Assembly (NCBI GenBank): GCA_001414485.1
Contig: LLEY01000070.1
Span: 124,001 to 188,000 of the forward strand
DNA: 64,000 nt
Direction of reading: 5' to 3'
Source of the DNA: Calycina herbarum
Taxonomy: Eukaryota; Ascomycota; Leotiomycetes; Helotiales; Pezizellaceae
Of the stretch, positions 1 to 11,839 are shown in pieces (position 1 is the stretch's first letter; every line of letters starts with the position of its first letter). A program made the position numbers and the translations under genes. A model generated the notes under the pieces. It was not told where the DNA came from. It was given only the letters and a program-made list of their open reading frames with translations, and made no database searches.

Positions 1-1375
1 AGAGGTTCGAGTATAACGCTACGCTCGAAGAATAGAGAAAGCGTCTAGAAGCCTAGAGAAAAAGAACTTAGAAGAAGAACCCTACGCGGTATATAGAAGT
101 GTTAGACGAGGTAGACCTCGACGATTATAAGCTATAGAAGGTATATAAGAGACTTGCTAAAGCAAAGAGCTCGCTACTTATATAAGCACGAACAGGAGTA
201 ATAAGGCTTAACGCCTTCCTCTTCTTAAGAAGAGTACTAGACTAGCTTATACTATAGTATATATACGTAGATAGTAGAGAGATAGTAGAGTACCTTATAC
301 TGTTTTACTACGAGATTCTATAGAAGAGAGAAGCGCTTATAAGAGCTCTTAGAAAGCGGATTAGAGATCTTAGAGAGCTAAGAGAGGCGCTAGCGAATAG
401 AAAGCTAGCGCCGAGGATTACTACTTAGCTACTAGGGCTAGGAAGACTCTAGAAGTATAGGCTCGCGCTAGAATTACTAGAGGAAGATAGAGAGAAGAAT
501 AAGAAGGAGGTAAGAGAGAGAGAGGAAGAGGAGAAAGCAGCTAAGGCGTGTCGAAAGATAAGACCTAGGCTTAGATAGTTCTAAGAAGACGCTTAAGAAG
601 TGCTAGAGACAGTAGATATACCCGCGGCCCTTATACTACTAATAAACGCTTTAGCAGTTAAGTACTTTAACCTACTACCTTTTATATTACTAAGTTAGAG
701 AGACGAGCTCTAAATAGACAGTAGTAGAACTCGGAAGAGAGAGTCGTACGCTCGAGAGAAAGCTTAAGAAGCGACGGAGAACGAGCTAAAAGGCTTTATA
801 AACTAGAATAGAAGATATACTACTTACTCTTAGAGCTTAGTCTACGGCCTACGTAGCGTAAGAATAATAATAATAATATTAACGTCTTAATAGTTAATAT
901 AAACTCTTCTATTTAGATCGTCCTTCTTATATATAATAAGTATATTAGAGACAGCTAGCGAGTCTGATTTTTAGATATATCCTTTTTAAATTCCTTTCTA
1001 TATATACTTCTTAAGAAGCTATAGGTTTCTCTAATTATAAAGTTAAAGCTTCTGCTTCTTAAGATTATAACTCTCTTTTAATTAATCTTATAATTCTATG
1101 GTTAATATTTAGAAAGAGCACGTATATATAAAGGGTTATACCTATAGAGTAGGTCTTAAAGTACTCTAGCAACGTATTTACGTAACCTCGCTTAGTAACG
1201 TATAAACATGAGAGAACCTTTAAGAGTATACTTAGTAGAACGTACGCTTATATACGCTTATAAATAGAACCTTCTAGAGTACTCTTAATAGAATCCTCTA
1301 GAATAAGTAGACTAAGTATAGAATAAAAGTATAGATATAAGAGATTAAGTAAAAATAATATTAGATATAATTCTA
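1..1375. other. RIP-mutated AT-rich DNA, element not identified
   Basis: The sequence is dominated by TpA with CpA and TpG scarce and CpG frequent, as in RIP-mutated repeats. A plus-strand frame at about 60-700 is rich in Glu, Lys and Arg and is interrupted only by TAG/TAA, which looks like a decayed transposon protein with a charged tail. I could not assign it to a family. No intact gene is visible. Confidence 0.6.
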
Positions 1376-1728
1376 TCTTAGTATCTAGTATACTTAGAGT
1401 CACGTGCTCGAGTATATATAGACCTAAAAGTTAAGCCTAGTTAGGATGACTAAGCAGCTACTAATTTCCAACGCGTCTAGAACGCTCTAAGAGTAACGCG
1501 TTGTTTTCGGATATTATTCTCTTTATTCTTCTTTATTCTAAGACTACTTCCGTATCCGGCATCCTTTCCGCATCCGGACATCCGCATTCGGACATCACGT
1601 AACATATCCGTATTCGGAATCCTTTATATATATATCTATATAACTAGGCCCTAGGACAGATATATATATATATATAATATATATCCTTGTCTTCTATCTT
1701 TTGTCCCTCTTATATAACTATTTTTATA
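1376..1728 (+). repeat. copia-type LTR, diverged copy
   Basis: It starts with a TTAGTATCTAGTATACTTAG-like block and ends with CTATTTTTATA. It shares its start, middle (tatatagacctaaaagttaag) and end with the LTRs at 4853-5478 (reverse) and 8015-8540 (same orientation). The internal satellite differs: short runs of TCCG and CATCCG replace the 46-bp units of the other two copies. The start coordinate is approximate. Confidence 0.6.
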
Positions 1729-1857
1729 CTAAGTATATAAGTTAGTAAGAACTCTACTCTAGAAAGGATAATCGAATCTTCTTATATATAGACGCCTCTA
1801 TAGTTTAAATTATTAGTATTTACTATAAGCTCTAATATTAGATTTAATTCCTCTCTT

Positions 1858-1941
1858 TTTATAGTAATACTAGAATATAAGAGCCTTTATAGTAATACTA
1901 GAATATAAAAGCCTTTATAGTAATACTAGAATATAAGAGCC
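1858..1941 (+). repeat. 28-bp tandem repeat, three copies
   Basis: Three head-to-tail copies of a 28-bp unit beginning tttatagtaatactag lie at 1858-1885, 1886-1913 and 1914-1941; only one base differs in the middle copy. A partial fourth unit follows. It sits between a copia-type LTR and a decayed gag frame. Confidence 0.9.
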
Positions 1942-1949
1942 TTTATAGT

Positions 1950-4058
1950 ATTTATAGAACTTATAGACTATAAGAGAACTATAGAGAAGTAGTACGTTAG
2001 AAAAGCTACCTACTTAGTTTATTTAGTATATTTAGGAATAATAAGATTAGTTAACTACTATTTAAGAGAATAAACGACTATAGATTATAGACGAGGGGAG
2101 AAAGGCTAAGAAAGCCTATCTACGGATAGTTTATAATAATAATAAACCTAGGAAGTCTCTTCCTCTACTACTGGAATACTATAGAGACTCGGATAAGCGA
2201 GAAGCTTGGTTATAACAGGTATAAGCTAAGATTAAAGTAGACTACTACGGATATATAGAATATATTAAGTTCTAGGTACTTAATAGATCTTTATAAGATA
2301 AGGCGCTTTATAGAATAGAAGTATAGATATAGGAATAAGATAAGCTAGAACTAGCTAATAGTAGCAACTTTCTAGACTAGGTAGAATTTGTTTTTAGAGA
2401 CCTATAAGCGAAGGAACAGATATAACAGAAGATAGAAAACTGTTACGAATCACGGTATACGTGGTAAGTAGTCTAGACGGCGTTCTAATAGGACAAGGTA
2501 TAATATCCGGGAAAGGAAAGTAATATAGGAGGAAATCAGTAATACAGAAGGACATTAGGGATTTCAGGATCTTACTATTATAGTAATATTAGAAGTCACG
2601 TAGGGTTATATAACGTAATCGTCTATATCGCTCTAATCGCCTTAATCGCGAGCGACGCGAGCGACGCGAGCGATATAAGCGACGTACTTAGAAACGAAGG
2701 TTCTATATAAGACTAGTACGTCTGCTATTAGATAGGAGCTTCGTACTTAACTTTAGTTATTAATCTTATTATCTTATTTAATATCTTTAATATAAGTAAC
2801 GAGTTCGCTTCTAAGTAAATAACCTAGCACATTTATACTTCTTACTATATACTAACCTTCGAGACTTAGTCATCTTTGTTTAGTTCGTTTAAGTTTCGTT
2901 ATAAAAACCTCTACTAGAGCTCGAGGCTATTTCTAGAGGTCTTTATAGAATAGCAGGTCTTACTTATAGAATCAGAAGAAGGATCTTAGCTAGATAATAT
3001 AAAGAAGATGTCTCTAGACTAAATCCTTAGCAACGAGCTAGTTAAAGCAATAATTACAGTTCCTTCTTAACCTAACTTCGAGGCTTACTACTCTATTATC
3101 AAAGAAACAGACAACTGCTTAAGAGCTTATAAAGCTCGAATACTAAAACTAAGAGACTAGACTCTCTTAGAAATACTACGGGGTTCTTAGAAACGCTTTA
3201 TAAACACTATATAATAAAGAATAGATAGTAAAGTTACTAATAGACTAAGGATATTCTATAAAGCGTCTATAGAAGACATAGATTAGAAACTAGTACTTAT
3301 AAAAGTTTTAATAATAAGTACTAAGTATACTAAATAGATGTCTTAGAAAGAACGAGATAATCGCCTCTATACTAGCTAATGTATTTACTATAGAGCTATA
3401 GGTTATTTTACTTAAGAATGTTTATATAGACTACTAAGACGGCATATAATAGTGAATACGGCCTGTAAATAGATAGTAGAGATTAAGGAAATACTACTAG
3501 AACTAGAAGAAGAAGATAAGCTCTTCTTAGACCTAGAAAACTAGGAGCTTCTATTAGAAAGCGTAGGTAGAAGCGAAAAAGAGAGTTATTAGTAATAGAC
3601 ACTTAGAGGCAGTTTAAGTAAGAATATATAAATAAAAACCTCTTCTTATATCGGCTTTAGTAAATAGAGTAGCTACTTTATAAGTCTTAGTAGACCTAGA
3701 ATATTTAGTTTATAGAATTATTTTAAACTACTTTATCCGTTACTAGTAGCTCTTTTATATATAAATTAAACTAAGGTATTTATAGTTAGCAGAAGGAATT
3801 ATAAAGAATACTATATTATAAAGAATACTATACTATAGGTAATATCTTTTAATATAGATATTAGAGAGTATTAGTAGAAAAGAGTCTATGTTTATATAGT
3901 CTCTAGAATTAAGAGTTATAATATAATTCTAGGAAAGTCTTAGTTAAGAAAAGAGTAAGTATTACTTAATACTAAAAAAGAATACTTACTCTTCTAAGAT
4001 TCTAGATTAGAAGTTTATAGTAAGTTAGAAGAGAACTCTTATTCTTATAGATAAGTAA
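1950..4058 (+). pseudogene. Decayed LTR-retrotransposon gag and protease region
   Basis: On the plus strand a long frame, broken only by TAG/TAA (former Gln codons), runs from about 2100 to the LTR insertion at 2441 and resumes at about 2909. At 3380-3421 it contains a zinc-knuckle-like C-x2-Y-x4-Y-x4-C, where the Tyr residues replace Cys and His as expected from RIP. Further on (about 3660-4000) it resembles a retropepsin segment with an I-I-L-G-K strand. The order gag, zinc knuckle, protease fits a gypsy-type element. It is broken by two solo LTRs (2441-2903 and 4064-4525) and cannot encode a protein. RT was not recognised in the remnant at 4531-4852. Confidence 0.6.
2441..2903 (+). repeat. 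Solo chromovirus LTR with target duplication AAAAC
   Basis: This 463-bp LTR starts TGTTACGAATCACG and ends TTTCGTTATA (originally ...TTACA). It is flanked by AAAAC at 2436-2440 and 2904-2908. Its first half matches the LTRs of the element at 35504-42281 and its second half matches all chromovirus LTRs here. With direct duplications and no internal region it is a solo LTR left by LTR-LTR recombination, inside a decayed gag frame. Confidence 0.92.
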
Positions 4059-4063
4059 GTACG

Positions 4064-4525
4064 TGTTATAAATCACGTGCTAGCACGTGACGAAGTAAAG
4101 TCTAGGCGACGCCTTAATAGGACAAGCACTATTATAACTCTAAAAGGAAGAAAGGATTAAATATAGTAGGATATATAATCCTAGGATCTTATTATAGTTA
4201 TATTACATAACTCGGTTAGGAGTAGTTAGGTAATAGAGTCTAGTTTTAAGGAGCTCTAGAAATAGAGTCGAACTCTATCTTTAGGACTCTTGCTAAGCAG
4301 GACTCTAATATAAACGAAAAGTTCTATATAAAACTAGTACGTCTGCTATTAGATAGGAGCTTCGTGCTTAACTTTAGTTATTAATCTTATTATCTTATTT
4401 AATATTTTTGATATAAGTAACGAGTTTACTTCTAAGTAAACAACCCGGCGTATCTGTACTTCTCACCTATATACCAACCTTCGAGACTTAGTTATCTTTG
4501 TTTAGTTCGTTTGAGTTTCGTTATA
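4064..4525 (+). repeat. Solo chromovirus LTR with target duplication GTACG
   Basis: The 462-bp LTR begins TGTTATAAATCACGTG and ends GTTTCGTTATA. GTACG occurs at 4059-4063 and again at 4526-4530. The first half matches the LTRs of the element at 11840-20864, so it comes from that subfamily rather than from the one at 2441. It lies in the decayed gag-protease relic. Confidence 0.92.
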
Positions 4526-4530
4526 GTACG

Positions 4531-4852
4531 GCTGTCTTTTACTTTCTTATAAACTAGAAATAGAAACTATAGGTTTTTTTAGTAACTCTTATAGATATTA
4601 TAAAAGTATTAGTAGAAAAGAAATATATAGACTTATAAATAAAGCTACCTAGCTTTTAATAGATAAGAAGCGAATAAGTTACTAATATACTAATAAGGAA
4701 TTAATTATAGTATTAAGCTTTTATAAATAGATAATAGATTAGAAGAAATAGTCTTATAAAGGCTACTCTATAATATATTATAGAATAAACTATTAGTACT
4801 CTATAAAACTCTAATAGAGCTATTAGATAAGGAATTTATTTAAGTAAGTAAC
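4531..4852. other. Unassigned RIP-mutated remnant
   Basis: AT-rich sequence between the solo LTR and the copia LTR. It probably continues the retroelement interrupted at 4064, but no reverse-transcriptase motif could be recognised. Confidence 0.4.
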
Positions 4853-5478
4853 TGTTAAAATAGTTACGTAAGAGAACAGAAGGTAGAAGGTAGAAGTTAA
4901 GAGTATAAATATATATATATATATATGTGTATATATATGTATATATATATATATATGTATATATGTGTGTATATATGTCCTGGGTAGACGTCTTAGGACT
5001 TAGTTATATACATATATATATAAAGGACTCTTTTATATATACGTATACGGAATACGTATATAGTATACAAAGGCCTCTTTATATATACGTATTCGGAATA
5101 CGTATGCGGTGTACAAAGGACTCTTTATATATACGTATTTGGAATACGTATGTAGTATATAAAGGACTCTTTATATATACGTATTCGGAATATATATACG
5201 GTGTATAAAGGACTCTTTATATATACGTATTCGGAATACGTATATAGTGTATAAAGGACTCTTTATATATACGTATACGGAATACGCTATAAAACGCCAC
5301 TTCCGTAAACGGAATACGTATACGGAAGTATATATAATTAATATATAAAAGTTAACGCGTTGCTCTAGAGTACTCTAGACATATCAGAACCGCGAGGTTA
5401 CGTAGTATTCTAACTAAGCTTAACTTTTAGGTCTATATATACTTAAGCACTTATGTCTAAGTATACTAGATACTAATA
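4853..5478 (-). repeat. copia-type LTR (3' LTR of a minus-strand element)
   Basis: Read on the minus strand it starts TATTAGTATCTAG (originally TGTTAG) and ends ACTATTTTAACA, so it has the TG...CA ends of an LTR. The copia RNase H frame at 5654-5872 ends just upstream on the same strand, which makes this the 3' LTR. It contains a (TA)n/(TATG)n tract at about 4908-4975 and a 46-bp minisatellite. The LTR at 8015-8540 is an inverted copy. Confidence 0.8.
5025..5290. repeat. 46-bp palindromic minisatellite in the copia LTR
   Basis: Five to six copies of a roughly 46-bp unit. Each unit carries the near-perfect palindrome CGTATTCGGAATACG followed by a spacer ending in AAAGGACTCTT. Variants with CGTATACGGAATACG occur at both ends. 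The open frame that runs through it is a consequence of the repeat, not a gene. Confidence 0.85.
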
Positions 5479-8014
5479 TATTATTATATTTCTCTATAAG
5501 ATAGATATATACTTATACTATATTTAGCTTATATATAAATTAACTTAGACGAAGATTTAAAGTAGTAATAAACTTATTATACTTTACTTTATCTAGTTCT
5601 TTTATAAAGCTATCGGCTATTTAGTCTTTTGTACCTATATATATAAGCCTTACTTAGTTACTAGTTATAGCGTCTCTTATAAAGTGATATATAATATCTA
5701 TATATTTACTTCTTTTATAAAATTTAGGATTATTAGCTAATTTTAAAGCTGATTTACTATCTATTAATAGAATCAGAATAGTAGTATTATTATTAGAGTA
5801 TATAAGATTATTAAAATATTCTACTAAGTTATTTAAATAGATAATTTCTTTTATAACTTCTTTATAAGACATATATTCAGCTTTATAGCTAGATAAAGCT
5901 ATAGTCTTTTATAAAGTCGTATTCTAGCTAATAATATAGTTTCTTATAAAAGTAGTATAGCTACTAGTACTCTTCCGACTTATTATATCTCCTCTCTAAT
6001 CGGTATTAGTAAAGGCCTTTAGGTTTAGAATAGCTTCTAGCTAATTATCTATATTACTATAGTATAACGTGGTATACCAGGACCTCGTGATTATTAGAAC
6101 CTCGTAAATTTTTTCCTACTCTACTACTTTAAAATATAATAAAACTACTATAATATATTAAATTAATTAAAACTACTTAGAATCTAATAAACTAGATATA
6201 TCTATAACTTCTTAACACGTCTACGTATTATAACCAGTTTTTCTATAAGTACTATAACGTCGCTGAGTCGTTTATTCTTTATCTTCTCTACTCTGCCTAG
6301 AGCGCTTATTACGTCGAATCTGCTCCTCCGTATTCTTCTAAGCTAATCCGTCTTATATATCCTCTATAGTAAGTACACCTCCTTCTTAGACACGGGTATT
6401 TTTAGCCCTCCGGCGTTTGCTAAGGGCTTTATTTACTGTTTGAAGTATACAGACCTCGGCTAATAAGAGGGTTATCTTATAAGCTAATCGCTCTATACCT
6501 TTTACTAACGAAGCGATTATCTAGAAAATAGGTGTTAGCGAGCTTCCTTAGTAACAAGTAATACGATCTTTAACAAGAGTTGATTATAAAAGAGCTTTAA
6601 AAGAGTTACGAGGAGTCTAGGAGACCTAAGGGGTAGCGTCGGCAGAGGGGGGTCTAGTAGATATAGGAGTCTATAACTTAATATTAAGCTTTAAGATCAT
6701 AGTCTAGGGTTCTAAAGGTACTAGACCAGCTCTATAGAACCTAGCTTTAGCGTTTTAGGTTGTTATTAACTAGTTATAGGCTATGTAAAACGTAAGAAAG
6801 AACTCGACCTTAGTAATATAGTTTATATAAGCCTTAATAAAGGTCTCGATTTAACGCCTGTATATACGTTTAAGAATACTAAAACATCTAACGTCGAGTA
6901 GCTAGGTTAGATAAGACGAATAAGGAGGTAGGTAAAGAGTAATAATATTATATAACTTATAATACTCTTAGAATACTACCGATTCATAACTCTTATACCT
7001 ATCTAGAACTAACATTCGATATAGCTCTTTTATATAACCACAAGTATACTTATCAAAGTATTCTAGCTATTCTAAGCCTATCTTATTATTAGTCTATCTA
7101 TTACTAGTTAGTTTAATAACCTAGTTATTAGGAAGACTACTCTTAGTATACTAACTAGTAAGGTGATTTTTCTCTTAAACTACTAAGAATAGAAGGATGC
7201 TTAAACCCTTTCTATTAATATAGATAATTGTTATAGCCTATTCCCGATTACCTAGCTAGATAGCCTTGCCTCTGCTACGTCGATTAGCACGTGTAATAAC
7301 TATTCTAGTATAGATAACACCTATTATAAAACCAGTCTTATTAAAGTTATAGAAATCGTAGTCTTAGATCCTATATTTCGCTCGTATATTCTCTACTAGT
7401 CGAAACCACGTACTAATTAGCTTAAGATCTTCGTATAAGGCCTTTTAGAAATCGTAAACGTGATTAAAACACGTCTTTAGTTCTAGACGTTATTATATAA
7501 ATCGTTATACTTAGTTCTTTCTAACGCGTTGTCCTCTACACGACTCGAGTATATAATTTACTATATCTTCTACACTACCTAGCTAGGGCGTAAATCCTCT
7601 TGTATCTAGATTAAGTATATTTTAAATAATTACCTTCTCTTCTATTATAGTTATTTTATAATTTGCTAGCCAGTGTTCGCTAAGAGTAGTTCGACTAGCT
7701 ATTCTATTAGTAAGTATAGAATAAGAGACTTTATATAGCTTCGTAGCTTTACTACGGTTTATTCGTTTAGATGATTGAATAGCTTCGATAGCTAGGATAA
7801 TTCGAGCTTCTTAGGTTTAAGATTCTATTAAGTAGTTGTTAAGAAAACGTGTATTAAAGTTAGAGGTAGTAGAGTAGGGAAAAAATTCACGAGGTCCTGA
7901 TAATTACGAGGTCCTGGTATACCACGTTAGTCCTAATCTAGGTTTATGATTTAGGTATTTCTATACTCTATTTAAGGCTCTAAAGTGATATATACTAGGA
8001 TTAGTATAATAATA
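5479..8014 (-). pseudogene. Ty1/copia pol fragment (RT end and RNase H), interrupted
   Basis: The minus strand carries the end of a copia polyprotein. The uninterrupted piece at 5654-5872 has the RNase H pattern seen at copia C termini: a D-S-K-S-A-L-K-L-A-x-N-P stretch (normally DN-S-A), then R-S-K-Y-I-D-I-x-Y-H-F-I-R-D. Upstream (about 5880-6060) the frame continues as the S-x-x-S-T-S-S-Y region with RIP stops. The pogo copy at 6067-7927 splits the gene. A short piece (7930-8014) follows, and the rest of RT, integrase and gag is missing, so the element is 5'-truncated where the inverted LTR begins. Confidence 0.8.
6067..7927 (-). mobile_element. Pogo/Fot1-like DNA transposon, copy 1, 1861 bp
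   Basis: Terminal inverted repeats of about 50 bp start ACGTGGTATACCAGG and run to AATTTTTTCC; TA flanks both ends (6065-6066 and 7928-7929). The transposase lies on the minus strand and is disrupted by RIP stops. Its content is collinear with the copy at 16391-18251, which has exactly the same length. It inserted into copia pol. Known biology: pogo and other Tc1/mariner elements insert at TA and duplicate it. The copy cannot encode active transposase. Confidence 0.93.
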
Positions 8015-8438
8015 TATTAGTATCTAGTATACTTAGACATAAGTGCTTAAGTGTATATAGACCTAAAAGTTAAGCTTAGTCAGAATACCACGTGACCTCG
8101 CGGTTCTGATGTGTCTAGAGCACTTTAGAGCAACGTGTTAAGTTTTATATATTAATTATATATACTTCCGTATACGTATTCCGTTTACGGAAGTAGCGTT
8201 TTATAGCGTATTCCGTATACGTATATATAAAGAGTCCTTTTTACACCGTATACGTATTCCGAATACGTATATATAAAGAGTCCTTTATACACCGTATATA
8301 TATTCCGAATACGTATATATAAAGAGTCCTTTGTACTACCGTATACGTATTCCGAATACGTATATATAAAGAGGCCTTTGTATACTATATACGTATTCCG
8401 TATACGTATATATAAAAGAGTCCTTTATATATATGTGG

Positions 8439-8469
<31 letters not shown>

Positions 8470-8540
8470 CACATATATATATATTTATACTCTTGACTTC
8501 TACCTTCTGCCTTCTGTTCTCTTACGTGACTATTTTAATA
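8015..8540 (+). repeat. copia-type LTR, inverted relative to 4853-5478
   Basis: It starts TATTAGTATCTAG and ends ACTATTTTAATA, opposite in orientation to the LTR at 4853-5478. It contains the same 46-bp minisatellite at about 8170-8440 and a (TA)n/(CATA)n tract. No 5-bp target duplication flanks it. It abuts a chromovirus LTR at 8541 that has lost roughly its first 80 bp, so this side is a rearranged junction. Confidence 0.75.
8170..8440. repeat. 46-bp palindromic minisatellite, second copy
   Basis: Five or so units with the CGTATTCCGAATACG palindrome and the spacer AAAGAGTCCTTT. This is the reverse complement of the array at 5025-5290. Confidence 0.85.
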
Positions 8541-8922
8541 TTAAGTACTATCGGAAACTCTTATAAATAAAAAGAAGGATCCTTAGACTAGCTAAGCAAT
8601 CTATAGATTTCTTTGGATAAGAAACATTACGTAACCTAGTCGCCTAAGTTGCTTAAGTCGTCTGTCGACTAAAGCGATTAGAGCGAGCGACTAGAGCGAT
8701 TAGAATAGGAGACTACAGTTCTATATAAGACTAGCACGTCTGCTATTAAATAGGAGCTTTATACTTAACTTTAGTTATTAATCTTATTATCTTATTTAAT
8801 ATCTTTGATATAAGTAACGAGTTTACTTCTAAGTAAACAACCTGGCGTATCTATACTTCTTACCTATATACTAACCTTCGAGACTTAGTTATCTTTGTTT
8901 AGTTCGTTTAAGTTTTATTATA
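8541..8922 (+). repeat. 5' LTR of chromovirus copy 1, truncated
   Basis: It matches the 3' LTR at 24454-24892 from the TTAAGTACTAT block to the TTTTATTATA end, but the first part of the LTR is missing at the junction with the copia LTR. The downstream internal sequence starts CTTTGAGCACCTGCTTAG. Confidence 0.88.
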
Positions 8923-8989
8923 CTTTGAGCACCTGCTTAGAAGTTTAGTCGCTATAGCTCTAATAACCTCTGCAGCAGCTAGCCTAAAT

Positions 8990-9960
8990 GCTAGTTAAGT
9001 TAACGTTGTAGGAACATCTGAAAGTGTGACTAGAAGAGTATCTGCTAGTATATAGTTAACTAGGAACGACGACAATGTTAGTATACCGGACGCCCCCGAG
9101 CCTTATAAGGTCGAAGCACTTAAGTCTATTAAGGTTAAGATACTAGATACGTATTATAGAAAGCGAAAGGAACTCGACTTATTCCTTCTCTAAATAGATA
9201 TCTACTTTAACTTTAACTCTAATAAGTTCGAAGGTAATTATAACTTACGAACCATCTTCGCTATCTCCTATCTTAGAGGATTAGTATTAGAATAGGCCTA
9301 GCTATACTTAGAGGACTTCTTTAAGAATAAGGATAAAGATAGAAAGATAGAATTAACTAAGATTATATTTAAATCTTAGAGAGGATTTAAAGCAACTATT
9401 GGAAAAGTCTTTAGAGACTTTGACACGATCTAAACAGCTATATATAAGCTTTTGGATTTATACTAAACTGGATTAGTAATAGACTACGCTAATGAATTTC
9501 AACGTTATAGGACAAAATCGGGATAGGATACTATTACTCTTATAGAACTCTTTTATAGAGGATTAAAGGTATATATCTATAAGGAAATAGCTAAGTAGAA
9601 TATATAGTTCTTAACTATTATAAGTATAATTAAGGAAGTTGTCTAGTTAGACAACCGCTTATACGAATTTAGGAAGAGTAACCCTAAGTATAGAGAAAAG
9701 AGTTCAGGGTTAGAAAAGTAGAAGCACTCTTATACTAATAAACATAGTAAGAAGGCAAACGCTATATAAGAGAAAACCTTTTAAAAGAAAGAAGGACTTT
9801 CCTAGGAGAAGCGAAATCGTTAACACGAGTAGAACTTATGTTATAACTGTGGCCTCTCTAGCTATAGAGTAAATAAGTGTAGTAAGAAGAAAGACTCTAA
9901 TAGAAAGAGACTAATCAACGCTACAGTTTATAAGAAAGTAGTATTACTTAATAAAATTAA
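8990..9960 (+). pseudogene. gag of chromovirus copy 1
   Basis: A plus-strand frame with TAA/TAG stops resembles fungal chromovirus Gag: a conserved block around 9100-9250 precedes a charged middle and a zinc knuckle at 9839-9880. The knuckle reads C-Y-N-C-G-L-x3-Y-x4-C: all three Cys remain, and the His has become Tyr (CAC to TAT), a RIP change. The protein would form the retroelement particle. It is not translatable as it stands. Confidence 0.82.
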
Positions 9961-9999
9961 ACTTATAGACGAGGAACTCGAGGCTAAAGGATACGGTAT

Positions 10000-11834
10000 A
10001 TAGATTAAAATAGACGCTACGAATATAAACGTAGACGTTGTATATCTATAGCTAAGTAACGGAATCGAGTTATAAGATAGTAAGGTATAAGATACTAATA
10101 ATAATAGAGACCTATTACTTAAAGAATATTATAATATATAGTCGGAAATGGATTATAAATTACCTCTTTAAGTAGAATATAAATTACTACTATTAATAAG
10201 TTTATTAGAGTCGTCGGAGTTAGTATCTAATTTATTAGAAATAGATCTACGAATACTTAAGCCTAAATAAGGCGAGATATAGACATTTATTAGAATATTT
10301 AAAAGAGAGAATAGATAAGTATATATAGAAAACTAGAAACCTGATTTTTAGAGCTTATATTCTACTTAAGAGATTAATCCTACGGTTTTAACTACGTACT
10401 CGATAGTACGAAATAAACAGAACTAGGTAGTAATAGTTAGCCTTATTACTAGAAGAGAAACTATTAAGTTTAAAGAACCAGGTCTAGAATAAATAGTACT
10501 AAATAACTACCTAGAGAAGGAAGACTTATAAAAGGTTACTAAGATAAAAGACAATACTACTAAATAGGAATAGTATTATCTAAAGGATTTTAATAAATAT
10601 AATAGATATTTAAAATCAGATATTACTACCTACTTACCTAGCTAAGATTATAAGTTAGAAGTTAATAAGAAATATCAGGTATTAAGAGTTAAGAAGGAAG
10701 TAGTGATATTATCTAAGAGATTAGAGGATTAGCGGATATTCGAGGTTATTTAAGTAAACCTATAAGCTGCTCTAATCTAGGAATTTCACTAACTAATAGA
10801 AGGCGAATAATAGGTTACTAAAATTCTAGAAGGAACAACTGTTAAATAGGTTCGTTATAAACTACGAGCTACGTTAGACTAGTTAATAGAGAGATGCTTT
10901 ATTAGGACCCTTCTAGAACCTAAAGGAACTATAGAAGATAGTCTAATATATAAGGTAGCTTTTTCTAATAATAAAAAAGTAATATTCTTCCTAAGCTCTA
11001 TAAAGAAAGACGATAGAAAAAGAAGATTCGAGGTTTATTATATTAAACTAGAAAATTATACTACTATAGAAGAGTTAAACGCTATATCTAGAGAAAATTA
11101 ACTTATAGTAATAGTAAAAATAAGAGGAAAGGAACTCCGAGTCTTAATTAATTCTAGAGTAATAGGTAACTTCCTTTCTCTAGTAGCTTAGAAGAAGCTA
11201 AATATCCTAATTAAAGGTATAAGGCTATACTACTTAGGAGTGGTTAACGGAATAGACGTTATATACTAGGATAGAATTATTAATTAGTAAACTATTCTAA
11301 TAAAGATTACTATCGAAGAATACTACTTAGATATATAATTCGATATTATTAAAATAGGGAATAAGAAAGCGATACTTAGTATACTATAGATTTAAGAATA
11401 TAATCTAGATATTAACTAGAAGGCTTAGAAAATAATCTTTAGTCGATATAATTACGTAGGTTCGTAATTATAACTATAAGACTAGAACGAGGTTAGCGCT
11501 ACCTCTTCTAAGACGCTAGAACACCTTGTCTAAGGTTCTTTACAGGTTAGTAAGATAGCTAATAACGAAATACCTATATAGTATAAAGAATTTAAGGCTT
11601 TATTTAAAAACCTAGAAGACTTACAAGCCTTGCTAGAACATCGCTTATAGGATTATAAGATTAAATTAAAAGAGGGTTATTACCTCTTAAAGTAGAAGCT
11701 TTAGTTATATAACTAGAAAAGTCTATAAAGAATAGAAAGTTATATAAAAGAAGGTATTAAGAAGAGATATATTAGAAAATCTAAGTTACTAATTATCTTA
11801 AATATACTTATTATTAAGAAGAAAGACGACCTAG
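10000..11834 (+). pseudogene. pol, 5' part (protease and start of RT), chromovirus copy 1
   Basis: After gag comes an acidic linker, then a retropepsin-like block at about 11140-11200 (I-N-S-x3-G-N-F-L-S, where the catalytic Asp is now Asn). The RT N terminus follows at about 11570-11834, with E-F-K-A-L-F-K and the D-Y-K-I-K-L-K-E-G block that precedes RT motifs in gypsy elements. The frame stops at the insertion of copy 2 and continues at 20870. Confidence 0.8.
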
Positions 11835-11839
11835 ATAAG

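Noticed and set aside
4927..5208. 93-codon open frame in the copia LTR
   Set aside because: Produced by the (TA)n and 46-bp repeats; composition is only Tyr, Ile and Val runs and it lies in an LTR.
8378..8566. 62-codon open frame
   Set aside because: Lies across the inverted copy of the same minisatellite and a (TA)n tract; no protein character.
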